Shown here in pieces: positions 54,822 to 63,732 of a stretch of DNA of 64,000 nucleotides. This stretch comes from Tunturiibacter empetritectus (lineage in GTDB: Bacteria > Acidobacteriota > Terriglobia > Terriglobales > Acidobacteriaceae), in NCBI RefSeq assembly GCF_013410875.1, contig NZ_JACCCU010000001.1:1860001-1924000 (forward strand). The letters are read 5' to 3'. The notes under the pieces were generated by a model. It searched no databases and was not told the DNA's origin. It saw only the letters and a list, made by a program, of their open reading frames with translations. Numbering within the stretch: the stretch's first letter is position 1; every line of letters starts with the position of its first letter. The translations under genes were made by a program, and so were the position numbers.

Positions 54822-54899
54822 TTGTTGTCTCCTGCCAACGGTAATAGTGCAAAGATCAAGTTTCCTGCGAAGCGTTTCCGCAGAGACGATAAAAAGCTG

Positions 54900-56270
54900 T
54901 TACTTCCAACTCCAGTTGGGCATATCTGCGCCGGCGCCGGTGAGCTCATGCTTTTGCGTGCCGTCGGCCAGCATGGTCATGATCTTCATATGGGTGGCTC
55001 TGCCGTCGGGGGAGTTGGCGTAGACGATGTGGCGGCCGTCCGGGGACCACGAAGGGAAGTCGCAACGACCGCCATCGTGGGTGAGTTGAATCCAGCGTTT
55101 GGTGGCGATCTCCATGACGTAGATATCCTGTCCACCAGGTGCGCCGGGGCCGTATTTGCGATCCCATGCGAAGGTGAGGAACTGTCCGTTAGGCGACCAT
55201 GAAGGCGAAGTGGCATATCCGCCGTCGGTCATACGCTGGACGTTGGATCCGTCGGTGTCCATGACGTAGAGCTGGGGGAGATTGGTGCGTCCGCTGATCC
55301 AGGCGATCTGAGAGCCGGAGCGTGGGTTGAAGACGGGTGAGACGTCGGGGCCGCGGAAGCTGGTGACGCGGCGGGAGGAACCTCCGTTGGTGTCGGAGAT
55401 CCAGATCTCGGGGTCGCCGCTGCGGGAGGATGAGAAGGCGATGTCCTTGCCGTTGGGGGACCATGCCGGGGAGAGGTTGGTGCCGCCGGCTGAGGAGAAG
55501 TTCACCATACGGTTAAGGACGAGGGAGAACATGCGGATCTGAAAGCCGTCGCGACCGAGGGAAGAGAAGGCTAGGCGGGAGTTGTCGGGCGAGATGCGTG
55601 GGGAGATCGAGATGGTGCCGAGGTGGGTGAGAGGGTGCTGGTTGGCTCCGTCGTAGTCCATCTGCCAGATCTCTTTGTCGGCGCCGGTGAGCTTGACGTA
55701 GAAGATCTTTGATTCGGCGATACCCTGGCTGCCCCCGCTGAGACGGAAGATGATCTCGTCGGCGAAGCGATGGGCGATCTGGCGGGCTGCGTCGTCGCTG
55801 GCGTCCTCGTTGTACTGCTTGGCGAGCACCTGCGGGTACTGAATATTTTTGGCGTCGAAGAGGAAGCCGTTACAGGTGATTCTGTTGCCTTGAACGCTGA
55901 AGTTGCCAAAGGCCACCATGGCGGCGGAGGTCGGGGCGTTGGCCCACTGCTGAATACTCATCTCGGCGGGCGCGCCGGGGGTGGATTGGGGGAGGAGGCT
56001 CTTGGAGACGATGTCGAAGATGCCTGCGTTCGAGAGATCGGCGAAGAGGGTTGAATCGAAGGTGTGCTTGAAGGCAGAGGTTTGCGGATCTGCTGAGGCA
56101 GGTTTGAAGTCTGCGACGGCGATGCGGATGTTGGAGACTCCGCTGGAGGTTTCAGTCTTGAAGCCTTCCTGCGCCTGCAGAGCGGAGGCGCCAACGAGAA
56201 GAAGGAGAAGAACTCCAAGACGACAAAGGTAGGCGTGCCGGAGGAACGGCGTACGTTTCTGTCTATGCAT
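54900..56270 (-). CDS. tolB: Tol-Pal system beta-propeller protein TolB
   Basis: A 456-residue periplasmic protein with signal peptide (about residues 1-33, ending ALQAQ), an N-terminal TolB domain (IRIAVADFKPASADPQTSAF) and a six-bladed propeller made of repeated WSPNGK/WSPDGR-type units (LSPAWSPNGKDIAFSSSRSG, PSWSPDGRHIVYANSPDGRA). It shuttles between TolA and Pal. It lies between the tolA-like gene and pal. Confidence 0.95.
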   Translation of the reverse strand: MHRQKRTPFLRHAYLCRLGVLLLLLVGASALQAQEGFKTETSSGVSNIRIAVADFKPASADPQTSAFKHTFDSTLFADLSNAGIFDIVSKSLLPQSTPGAPAEMSIQQWANAPTSAAMVAFGNFSVQGNRITCNGFLFDAKNIQYPQVLAKQYNEDASDDAARQIAHRFADEIIFRLSGGSQGIAESKIFYVKLTGADKEIWQMDYDGANQHPLTHLGTISISPRISPDNSRLAFSSLGRDGFQIRMFSLVLNRMVNFSSAGGTNLSPAWSPNGKDIAFSSSRSGDPEIWISDTNGGSSRRVTSFRGPDVSPVFNPRSGSQIAWISGRTNLPQLYVMDTDGSNVQRMTDGGYATSPSWSPNGQFLTFAWDRKYGPGAPGGQDIYVMEIATKRWIQLTHDGGRCDFPSWSPDGRHIVYANSPDGRATHMKIMTMLADGTQKHELTGAGADMPNWSWK

Positions 56271-56364
56271 TCTGTTCTATGTTAGACGCAAAATCGTCAG
56301 GACGGGGTGTCTTCGGGCAGTTGTCAAGGAGAATCAAAAGAAACACTCCTTGAAAACGAAGCTT

Positions 56365-57159
56365 TTACTGGGGATGAAGGTGGAAGGTGTATTCGACGGT
56401 GATGTGATCGCCTTGCGGCAGGGGACCGAAGCCGTCGACACGTTGAACGGCTCGCATGGCGGAGAGGTCGAGCGAGGGGGAGCCGCTGGGCGTCTCGATG
56501 CGGGCGTTGGAGGGGACGCCTTCGCGATTGATGTCGAAGATGATGGTTGTGCTTTTGCCGATGGAGGTGCGCGGGTCGGCCTCTGCGGTGTACCAGTTCT
56601 GCGCGACTTTGCTGTTGACGATGTTGACGTAGTAGGCGAAGCGCTGGCCGAAGGTGCGGTCTTCGACCGAGACACTGGCGGTGCCGTTTTTTACCTCCAG
56701 CGTCGATTGCGCGATGCGGACACCTGCGGTTTCGCCGGTGACTGCTTTAGTGGGCGGAGGGGTGACGGGCTGGATGTGTTTTGGCGGCGCGGGCGTGGGT
56801 TTTTCAGCCTCTTTGATGGGCTTGGTGATCTTTTCGGGGATCGCCACTTCGTTGGGAGATGGCGGAGGTTCAGTTCTCTCTTTGGTAATGACGGGGGCGG
56901 GGCTTGGGGCCTCCGAGGTGAGGACGCCGGTATCAAGGGTGCGTTGTGTGGGCGGAAGCGGGAGCGAGGAGACCATGGTGGCCTGGATGGCTCCTGCATT
57001 TGAGGCGTTCTCGCCCCAGTCGTGGCCTCGGGTGTGGAAGATGAAGGCCCAGCCCAGTATGACGGCAGCGATGAGTCCGTGCAGCACGATGGAGCCGACG
57101 AAGTTTGCGCCGAGCTTGTCGGGATTGCTGTCGCGACCGATTGTGAGAGATGTATTTAT
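56365..57159 (-). CDS. TonB/TolA-like energy-transducing protein, probable ATA start
   Basis: A protein of about 265 residues with one transmembrane helix (about residues 20-42), a Pro/Lys/Glu-rich periplasmic span and a C-terminal TonB/TolA-type domain (VAQNWYTAEADPRTS, IIFDINREGVPSNARIETPS, SAMRAVQRVDGFGPLP). Located after tolQ and tolR and before tolB, it fills the TolA place. No ATG/GTG/TTG lies near the expected start; an ideal AGGAGG (57165-57170) stands five bases before ATA AAT ACA at 57159. The nearest in-frame ATG, 57231, would overlap tolR by 62 bases and lacks a Shine-Dalgarno. Either an ATA start or that overlap must be true. Confidence 0.82.
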   Translation of the reverse strand: MNTSLTIGRDSNPDKLGANFVGSIVLHGLIAAVILGWAFIFHTRGHDWGENASNAGAIQATMVSSLPLPPTQRTLDTGVLTSEAPSPAPVITKERTEPPPSPNEVAIPEKITKPIKEAEKPTPAPPKHIQPVTPPPTKAVTGETAGVRIAQSTLEVKNGTASVSVEDRTFGQRFAYYVNIVNSKVAQNWYTAEADPRTSIGKSTTIIFDINREGVPSNARIETPSGSPSLDLSAMRAVQRVDGFGPLPQGDHITVEYTFHLHPQ

Positions 57160-57169
57160 GTCACCCTCC

Positions 57170-57583
57170 TCACTTCTGGATCGGCTGGGTGACGATGCTG
57201 ATGTTGGTGATGCCGGCCTGCTTGACCGCATCCATGACTGAGGCGAAGGCGCCGAAGGGCACGCGTTCGTCGGCTCGCAGGTAGATGATGCGCTTGGCGG
57301 GGTCGGCTTTGCCGGTGGATCTTAGCAGCGTGGGGAGCTGGTTGACGTTGACGGGCTTGTCCTGCAGGAAGACGTTCTGCTCGCGGTCGATAGTGACGAC
57401 CATGCGCTCTTCGGTGAGCTGGTTGACGGAGCGCGTCTTGGGGATCGCGACCTCGACACCGGACTGGAGAACTGGCGCGGTGAGCATGAAGATGAGCAGG
57501 AGCACAAGAACGACGTCGACCAGCGGCGTGATGTTGATCTCGGCGAGCGCGGTCTGGGTGCGTCCTTTTGCAGAGAAGGCCAT
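57170..57583 (-). CDS. tolR: TolR/ExbD family inner-membrane protein
   Basis: A 137-residue single-pass membrane protein, partner of TolQ in proton-driven energisation of TolA. The helix with the conserved Asp is INITPLVDVVLVLLLIFMLT, followed by APVLQSGVEVAIPKTRS and a periplasmic domain (YLRADERVPFGAFASVMDAV). It starts 2 bases after the tolQ stop. Confidence 0.93.
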   Translation of the reverse strand: MAFSAKGRTQTALAEINITPLVDVVLVLLLIFMLTAPVLQSGVEVAIPKTRSVNQLTEERMVVTIDREQNVFLQDKPVNVNQLPTLLRSTGKADPAKRIIYLRADERVPFGAFASVMDAVKQAGITNISIVTQPIQK

Positions 57584-57585
57584 CG

Positions 57586-58377
57586 CTAGAAGGTCCTCCG
57601 GCGGATCTCTTCGGGCTGCGGCTGGGGCGGTTGGGGCTGGCTGGGAGTGATCATGGCTGCGTTTTCGATGGCGTTGAGAAGCTCGCGACCGAAGTCATCC
57701 ATACGCGCACCAAACTCGCGGAGACGTGCAGTGAGCTGGTTGTAGCCGACGACGGCGGGGATGGCGACGACGAGGCCTGCGGCGGTGGTGATGAGGGCCT
57801 CCGAGATGCCAGGGGCGACGGCGCGGAGGGTTGCGGCACCTGCGGTGCCGAGGCCGTGGAAGGCGTCGATGATGCCCATGACGGTGCCGAAGAGGCCGAT
57901 GAAGGGAGCGATGGCGGCGATGGTGGCGAGCCAGGTCATGCGGCTCTCCATCGTGGTGAGGGCTTCGCTCGAGGCGGTCTGGGCGGCGCGTTCGAGTGCA
58001 ACGGGGTTGCGGGGAAGGCCGCGTCCGCCGTTCTGGCGCTGGTACTCGTCGTGAATCTCCGTGAAGACGGCGACAAGTGGGCTGGGCTTGAACTGGTCGG
58101 CTACGGCGGCGATTTCGCTGAGGCGAGTCGATTTGCGAAAGGCGCGGACGAAGCGCTGGCTCTGAGTGTGGGCTCTGCTGAAGCTGGACCACTTGGAAAA
58201 CATGATGGCCCAGGAGAAGATGCTGGCGATAAGCAGGATGACCAGGACGGCGAATGCGACAGGGCCGCTGTTGTGGATCATCTCCAGCAGGGCGCTGGTG
58301 TTGGAGGCCGCGGGGGGTGCAGCGGCGGAGGGGTCTTCCTGGAAAAAGTAAAGAGCTAACGAAAGGGTCCAGACCAT
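57586..58377 (-). CDS. tolQ: TolQ/ExbB family proton channel protein
   Basis: A 263-residue three-helix inner-membrane protein of the MotA/TolQ/ExbB family. The first helix is GPVAFAVLVILLIASIFSWA, and the family block ATIAAIAPFIGLFGTVMGII begins the second. It has the TolQ-like ISEALITTAAGLVVAIPAVV before a cytoplasmic C-terminus. The ATG at 58377 is preferred over the TTG at 58434. It is the first gene of the tol-pal operon, divergent from recN. Confidence 0.92.
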   Translation of the reverse strand: MVWTLSLALYFFQEDPSAAAPPAASNTSALLEMIHNSGPVAFAVLVILLIASIFSWAIMFSKWSSFSRAHTQSQRFVRAFRKSTRLSEIAAVADQFKPSPLVAVFTEIHDEYQRQNGGRGLPRNPVALERAAQTASSEALTTMESRMTWLATIAAIAPFIGLFGTVMGIIDAFHGLGTAGAATLRAVAPGISEALITTAAGLVVAIPAVVGYNQLTARLREFGARMDDFGRELLNAIENAAMITPSQPQPPQPQPEEIRRRTF

Positions 58378-58543
58378 AGTTGTTGTGTACCAGTGTTTAG
58401 TGTAAATCGTGGTTGAGGCAAATGTGGCTGGCAATCGGGTTGGAGCACCTTCTGTGGTGCGGATCTCTAGGGTGTTTCAGGTGTAAACGATAGTTGGGGG
58501 TGAGGTTTGCTATTCTCGCGATACGTGTTTGCCTGAGGGCCCT

Positions 58544-60238
58544 ATGCTGCTGGAGTTGCGAGCGGAAAACTATGCTGTGATCGACCGTGCGGTCGCTACG
58601 TTCGGGCTGGGCCTTAACCTGCTGACTGGCGAGACGGGCGCGGGGAAGTCGATTCTGATCGATGCCTTGGCACTATTGCTGGGGGGGAAGGCCTCGGCTG
58701 ATTTTGTTCGTCATGGGGAAGAGAAGGCGGTGGTCAGTTGCGTCTTCGAACTGACCCAGGGAGCGGCTGCGATTCTTGAGGCGAATGGGATCGACAGTGA
58801 GTCGGATCATCTTTTGCTGCGACGCGAGATCCTGGTTAGCGGCAAGGGGCGGGTGTTTGTGAATAATCAGCCAGCGACGGTTGGCGTGTTGCGACAGCTT
58901 GCGCCTGAGCTTGCGCTGGTGCACTCGCAGGGGGAGACGATGGGCTCGTTCGACCAGGCGCAGCAACGTATTTTGCTGGATCGCTTTGGTGCGGTAAGCG
59001 TGGATGGTGTGACGGAGGCGTTTGCTGCGTGGCGTGCGACTACGGACAAGCTGGATGAGTTGCAGTCTGCTGAGCAGGACCGTTTGCGGATGGCGGATCT
59101 GTGGCGGTTTCAGAGCAGAGAGATCGATCAGGCCGGACTGAGTGCTGAGGACGAAGATGTTCAGCTCGAAGCGGAGAAGCGGGTGCTGGGAAATGCTGAG
59201 AAGCTTTATACGGCGGCGATGAGCGCGCATGAGCTGCTCTATGAGTCGGAGAGCTCTGCGGAGGGCGCGCTGGGTGCGGCTTTGAAGCATGTGGAGGAGT
59301 TGGCGCGGTACGATGCGCGGTTTCAGGAGCCTGCGCAACAGTTAGTTGCGGCGAAGGCGATCGTGGAAGATGTCGATGCCGAGGTGCGGGACTTTGCCGA
59401 CAATGTTCACGCTGCGCCGGGGCGGTTGGAGGAGATTGAAGATCGGCTGGCTGCGCTTGATCGGTTGAAGCGAAAGTATGGGCAGAGCTTGAAAGAGGTT
59501 ATCGACTTTGGTGCGGAGGCGGCGCGCCAGTTGGCTGAGGTTGAGAATCGCGATGCGCTGCTGGTGGAACTTAAGGTTAAGCAGGAGAAGGACGCGGAGG
59601 CCTATAGGGTTGTTGCGGCGAAGCTTACCGCTGGGCGTACAGAGGCTGCGAAGAGACTGGAGAAGCTGGCGGAGGCGCAGATCAACGATCTTGCCATGAG
59701 CACGCGGTTTCATGTGCGCGTGACCGCGGAGAAGTCGACGGAGAGCTGGACCGCGCATGGCTGGGATCAGGTAGAGTGTCTGATCGCGACTAATGCCGGG
59801 GAGCCGATGAAACCGCTGCATGAGATTGCTTCGGGTGGTGAGATGTCGCGGGTGATGCTGGCGCTGAAGGTGACTGTGGAGGAGGCGGCGTCGGGTGGGG
59901 CGGGGAGGAAGAAGAAGTCGGTTCTGCCACGGACGTTGGTGTTTGACGAGATCGATATCGGCATCGGCGGACGGGCGGCGGAGGCGGTTGGGCGAAAGCT
60001 GAAGACGTTGTCCAAAGGCCAGCAGGTGTTGTGTATTACCCATCTGCCGCAGATTGCGGCGTTTGGGGATCAGCACTTTCTGATCGAAAAAACGGAGAAG
60101 CGTGGACGCACCCAGACTGAGGTTCGCCGCATGGAGGACTCAGAGCGAACGCAGGAGATTGCGCGCATGTTGAGTGGGGCGAAGTTGACGGAGACCAGCC
60201 TCAAGCATGCAGCACATTTGCTGGAGAGCAGCCGCTGA
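58544..60238 (+). CDS. recN: DNA repair protein RecN
   Basis: A 564-residue SMC-like ATPase in double-strand break repair. Walker A is GETGAGKS at about residues 29-36. Long coiled-coil arms fill the middle (about 150-350), followed by the ABC signature IASGGEMSRVMLALKV and Walker B with D-loop LVFDEIDIGIGGRAAEAVGR. The ATG at 58544 follows GAGGG; a TTG at 58529 is less likely. Length is normal. It is divergent from tolQ, with about 165 bases between. Confidence 0.95.
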   Translation: MLLELRAENYAVIDRAVATFGLGLNLLTGETGAGKSILIDALALLLGGKASADFVRHGEEKAVVSCVFELTQGAAAILEANGIDSESDHLLLRREILVSGKGRVFVNNQPATVGVLRQLAPELALVHSQGETMGSFDQAQQRILLDRFGAVSVDGVTEAFAAWRATTDKLDELQSAEQDRLRMADLWRFQSREIDQAGLSAEDEDVQLEAEKRVLGNAEKLYTAAMSAHELLYESESSAEGALGAALKHVEELARYDARFQEPAQQLVAAKAIVEDVDAEVRDFADNVHAAPGRLEEIEDRLAALDRLKRKYGQSLKEVIDFGAEAARQLAEVENRDALLVELKVKQEKDAEAYRVVAAKLTAGRTEAAKRLEKLAEAQINDLAMSTRFHVRVTAEKSTESWTAHGWDQVECLIATNAGEPMKPLHEIASGGEMSRVMLALKVTVEEAASGGAGRKKKSVLPRTLVFDEIDIGIGGRAAEAVGRKLKTLSKGQQVLCITHLPQIAAFGDQHFLIEKTEKRGRTQTEVRRMEDSERTQEIARMLSGAKLTETSLKHAAHLLESSR

Positions 60239-60308
60239 TTTTTGGCCGCACATCTTGTAAGACGGCGTACGCATCCGAGTGAGGAGATGCGATTCAGGAG
60301 GATGAGCG

Positions 60309-60464
60309 ATGTCAAACGATTCGAATAAGTGCGCTATGGAGGGTTGTCTCTGTACGCCGCCTGAAGGGCAGAAGTACTGTTCTGCTTATTGTGAAACTGC
60401 GAAGGGTGAGACGAAGCTGCAATGCGATTGCGGACACCCGGCCTGCGCTGGCCAAAAGCTTTAG
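60309..60464 (+). CDS. 51-residue Cys-rich metallothionein-like protein
   Basis: A small gene with eight Cys in 51 residues: C8, C13, C15, C24, C28, C39, C41 and C46, plus H43. Segments EGCLCTPPEGQKYCSAYC and CDCGHPAC resemble the bacterial metallothionein (SmtA-type) pattern, in which such residues bind Zn, Cd or Cu. AGGAGG lies eight bases before the ATG, an ideal ribosome site. It lies between recN and ispH on the same strand. No regulator such as SmtB is near. Metal binding is inferred from composition. Confidence 0.75.
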   Translation: MSNDSNKCAMEGCLCTPPEGQKYCSAYCETAKGETKLQCDCGHPACAGQKL

Positions 60465-60608
60465 GGTTTTGGCGCGATTGGACGATGCCGGGGAGCTTAA
60501 AAGGTTCCATTATTTGTGCGGCTTTTGTTGCTTTCTTGGCTTGTTATGTTGCACCTAGAATGGTTCAATTCTGTGCTAAGACAGGGTTGAACGCGGTATA
60601 CTAGGGAC

Positions 60609-61622
60609 GTGATTACAACCACCCTTGACCACGCTGCTGGAACCGAGAGCGGCAACAAAACGAAAACTAAGCGGGTTCTCCTCCTCAAGCCTCGCGGCTT
60701 CTGTGCCGGCGTAGTGCGTGCGATCGATATCGTGCAGATTGCGCTGGAGACCTTTGGCGCTCCGATCTATGTTCGCAAAGAGATTGTTCATAACAGCTAT
60801 GTTGTGACCGACCTGGCGAAGAAGGGCGCAATCTTTGTCAACGAACTTGACGAGGTTCCAGAGGGCGCTCGGGTGATTTACTCGGCTCATGGAGTTTCGC
60901 CGGCGGTTCGCGACCGGGCGAAGGAACGCGGGTTGAAGGTGGTGGATGCGACCTGCCCGCTGGTGACGAAGGTTCACGTGGAGGCGATCAAGTTTGCCAA
61001 GCAGGGGTACTCACTGGTGCTGATCGGGCATCGTGACCATGACGAGATTGAGGGCACGCAGGGTGAGGCTCCGGATGTGACCCAGGTGGTTTCGACGGTG
61101 CAGGAGGTTGCGGACCTGGTTGTGCCGGATCCGAATCGTGTGGCGTATCTGACGCAGACGACGCTGTCGCTCGATGAGGCCCGGGATATGATCCAGGCGC
61201 TCAAGAACAAGTATCCGAATATCGTTGGGCCGCACTCACAGGATATCTGCTACGCAACGGAGAACCGGCAGGTTGCGGTGAAGAACGTTGCTCATGGAGC
61301 GGATCTGGTGCTGGTTGTCGGATCGACAAACAGCTCCAACTCCAACCGTTTGGTCGAGGTTTCGAAGAATCTGGATACGAATTCGTATCTGATCGATACG
61401 GCAGATGCTATTCGGCCGGAGTGGCTTGATGGTGTCGATACAGTTGCTGTGACAGCTGGCGCTTCGGCTCCTGAGGTTCTTGTCAAGGATGTCGTCGAAT
61501 ATCTGCAGACGATGGGCTATGGCTCCGTCGATGAGGTTGAAGTGATGCCGGAGAACGTGCGCTTTGGTTTGCCTCCGGAGATCGTTCAGGCGATTGCATC
61601 TGCTCCACCAGTAAACCGGTAA
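60609..61622 (+). CDS. ispH: 4-hydroxy-3-methylbut-2-enyl diphosphate reductase IspH
   Basis: The last enzyme of the MEP pathway, which makes IPP and DMAPP using a 4Fe-4S cluster. The three cluster cysteines are C32 (RGFCAGVVRA), C116 (VDATCPLVTKVH) and C214 (QDICYATENRQ). Other conserved blocks are YVRKEIVHNSYVV, FSAHGVSP-like YSAHGVSPAV and SNSNRLVEV. The start is GTG at 60609 with a weak GGGA. At 337 residues it has a short N-terminal extension. It precedes shc by about 30 bases, linking isoprenoid supply to hopanoid synthesis. Confidence 0.96.
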   Translation: MITTTLDHAAGTESGNKTKTKRVLLLKPRGFCAGVVRAIDIVQIALETFGAPIYVRKEIVHNSYVVTDLAKKGAIFVNELDEVPEGARVIYSAHGVSPAVRDRAKERGLKVVDATCPLVTKVHVEAIKFAKQGYSLVLIGHRDHDEIEGTQGEAPDVTQVVSTVQEVADLVVPDPNRVAYLTQTTLSLDEARDMIQALKNKYPNIVGPHSQDICYATENRQVAVKNVAHGADLVLVVGSTNSSNSNRLVEVSKNLDTNSYLIDTADAIRPEWLDGVDTVAVTAGASAPEVLVKDVVEYLQTMGYGSVDEVEVMPENVRFGLPPEIVQAIASAPPVNR

Positions 61623-61651
61623 CTAGTTTCGTAACAGAGAGTTTGTTTTTC

Positions 61652-63676
61652 ATGGGTATATCTGCAAGTAATCCGAAGGGCGTTGATCATCCGGCCCAGC
61701 CGCGTTTTGGCCGGATGGATGTTGGACTGGATCGTATTACGCAGGGTGTTGCGCGGGCCAAGGACTGGCTCTTTGCGCAGCAACATCCAGACGGGTACTG
61801 GTGCGGCGAGCTCGAAGCAGACAGCATGCTGGAGTCTGACTATATCTTCATGCATACGCTGCTGGGCACCGGCGAACCGGGCCGGATGGAACGCGCGATC
61901 AATGAGATTCTTCGACACCAGAACGACGACGGAGGCTGGGGGTTGTTTCCGGGTGGACCGTCCAATATCAGCTACGGGGTCAAGGCTTATCTTGCTCTGA
62001 AGCTGATGGGATGGTCGAAGGATCATCCAGTGCTGGTGAAGGCTCGTGAGTGGGTGCTTGCACATGGTGGAGTCGTCGAGTGCAACACTTTTACGAAGAT
62101 CTATCTGTGTGCTCTAGGGCAGTACGACTACGACGCCGTGCCCGCGATTCCGCCGGAGATTGTTCTCTTTCCAAACTGGTGCTACTTCAATATCTATGAG
62201 ATCTCTTCGTGGTCGCGCGGCATTCTTGTTCCGCTGTCGATCATCTATGCGAAGAAACCGTTCAAAAAGCTCGCGCCGGAGCAGGGGATCGAGGAGCTTT
62301 TTGTTGGCGGGCGCGAGAATGCCAATCTGCATCTTCGCTGGGATAAGAAAAAGCCGTTTGGCTGGCGCAACTTCTTTCTTGCCGTAGATCGGGTGATGCA
62401 TTTGGCCGAGCGGGTTCACATTCGGCCATTGCGTAAGGTGGCACTGAAGCGGGCCGAGGCCTGGATGCTGGAGCGGTTTGAGAAGTCTGATGGACTGGGC
62501 GCGATATATCCTGCCATGTTGAATTCGATCGTGGCTCTGCGGTGCCTGGGGCGCTCAGTAGATGATCCTCAGTTGATTCGTGCGCTCGATGAGTTTGAGA
62601 AGCTTGGTATCGATTGTCCTGATGGCACGGACGACTATTCGACGCCTACATTTCGCATGCAGCCCTGTTTTCCGCCCGTGTGGGACACAGCTCAGGCTAT
62701 GTATGCGCTTGGTGAAGCGGGCGTTCGCAGAGACGATTCGCGCATGTTAAAGGCTGCGGATTGGATCCTGTCGAAGGAAGTGCGTCAAAAAGGCGACTGG
62801 GCGGAGAAGGTCAAGAATGTTGAGCCGGGCGGTTGGTACTTCGAGTTTAACAACGAGTTTTATCCGGATGTGGATGATACGGGGCAGGTTCTTCTTGCGC
62901 TCAATTGCGTGGATAATCCGCGGGAACGATATCAGTATGATGCCTGCCAGCGCGCCCTGAACTGGATTTGGGCGATGCAGTGTAAGAACGGTGGCTGGGC
63001 AAGTTTTGATCGCGACAACACCAAGATGATCTTTCAGTACATCCCGTTTGCGGACCATAACGCGATGCTTGATCCGCCGACAGTCGACATTACCGGTCGC
63101 ATGTTGGAGATGCTGGCGCTGTATGGAGTTAATAGAAGCGATCCTCGTGTAGAGAAAGCTATTCAGTTCATTCTGAAGGAGCAGGAGTCTGATGGCAGCT
63201 GGTTTGGGCGTTGGGGCGTCAACTATCTCTACGGGACGTTCCTGGTGCTGCGCGGACTTGAGGCGATGGGCTTCTGGAATCACGAGCCAGCTGTGCAGCA
63301 GGCGGCCGAATGGATTCGCATGGTGCAGAATGCGGATGGCGGCTGGGGAGAGACCTGCGGCACCTACGACGATCCGAACCAGCGTGGCATTGGACCGAGT
63401 ACACCCTCGCAGACGGCGTGGGCTGTGCTTGGATTGCTCGCTGCCGGAGATACGCGTTCTGATTCTGTGGCGAAGGGTATTCGCTGGCTGGTAGATCGCC
63501 AGCATGAAGATGGAAGCTGGGATGAGCTTGTTCCCGGACGCAATGGTGAGAGCTACTACACAGGCACGGGGTTCCCGCGTGTGTTTTATCTTGGATACCA
63601 CCTTTACAAACAGTACTTCCCGCTGCTGGCGTTGACGACCTACGAACGTGCTATGCAGAGCGGTACGGCTCACTAA
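61652..63676 (+). CDS. shc: Squalene-hopene cyclase
   Basis: A 674-residue monotopic membrane enzyme that cyclises squalene to hopene and hopanol. The protonating motif is D406-V-D-D409 (FYPDVDDTGQVLLALN). Multiple QW repeats are visible (for example QNDDGGWG, QCKNGGWASF, QESDGSWFGRWGVNYLYGTF and QNADGGWGETCGTY), and the family block QPCFPPVWDTAQAMYALG is present. The ATG at 61652 is preferred over the TTG at 61643. It sits between ispH and hpnH. Confidence 0.96.
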   Translation: MGISASNPKGVDHPAQPRFGRMDVGLDRITQGVARAKDWLFAQQHPDGYWCGELEADSMLESDYIFMHTLLGTGEPGRMERAINEILRHQNDDGGWGLFPGGPSNISYGVKAYLALKLMGWSKDHPVLVKAREWVLAHGGVVECNTFTKIYLCALGQYDYDAVPAIPPEIVLFPNWCYFNIYEISSWSRGILVPLSIIYAKKPFKKLAPEQGIEELFVGGRENANLHLRWDKKKPFGWRNFFLAVDRVMHLAERVHIRPLRKVALKRAEAWMLERFEKSDGLGAIYPAMLNSIVALRCLGRSVDDPQLIRALDEFEKLGIDCPDGTDDYSTPTFRMQPCFPPVWDTAQAMYALGEAGVRRDDSRMLKAADWILSKEVRQKGDWAEKVKNVEPGGWYFEFNNEFYPDVDDTGQVLLALNCVDNPRERYQYDACQRALNWIWAMQCKNGGWASFDRDNTKMIFQYIPFADHNAMLDPPTVDITGRMLEMLALYGVNRSDPRVEKAIQFILKEQESDGSWFGRWGVNYLYGTFLVLRGLEAMGFWNHEPAVQQAAEWIRMVQNADGGWGETCGTYDDPNQRGIGPSTPSQTAWAVLGLLAAGDTRSDSVAKGIRWLVDRQHEDGSWDELVPGRNGESYYTGTGFPRVFYLGYHLYKQYFPLLALTTYERAMQSGTAH

Positions 63677-63732
63677 ACTCAGTAAGCCGCGCGTAAAGAA
63701 TTTATTCGGAAGTTTATCTGGAGGAGACATCG

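Noticed and set aside
60422..60604. 60-codon frame with one hydrophobic stretch before ispH
   Set aside because: It overlaps the Cys-rich small gene in another frame, lacks a ribosome site and resembles no family.
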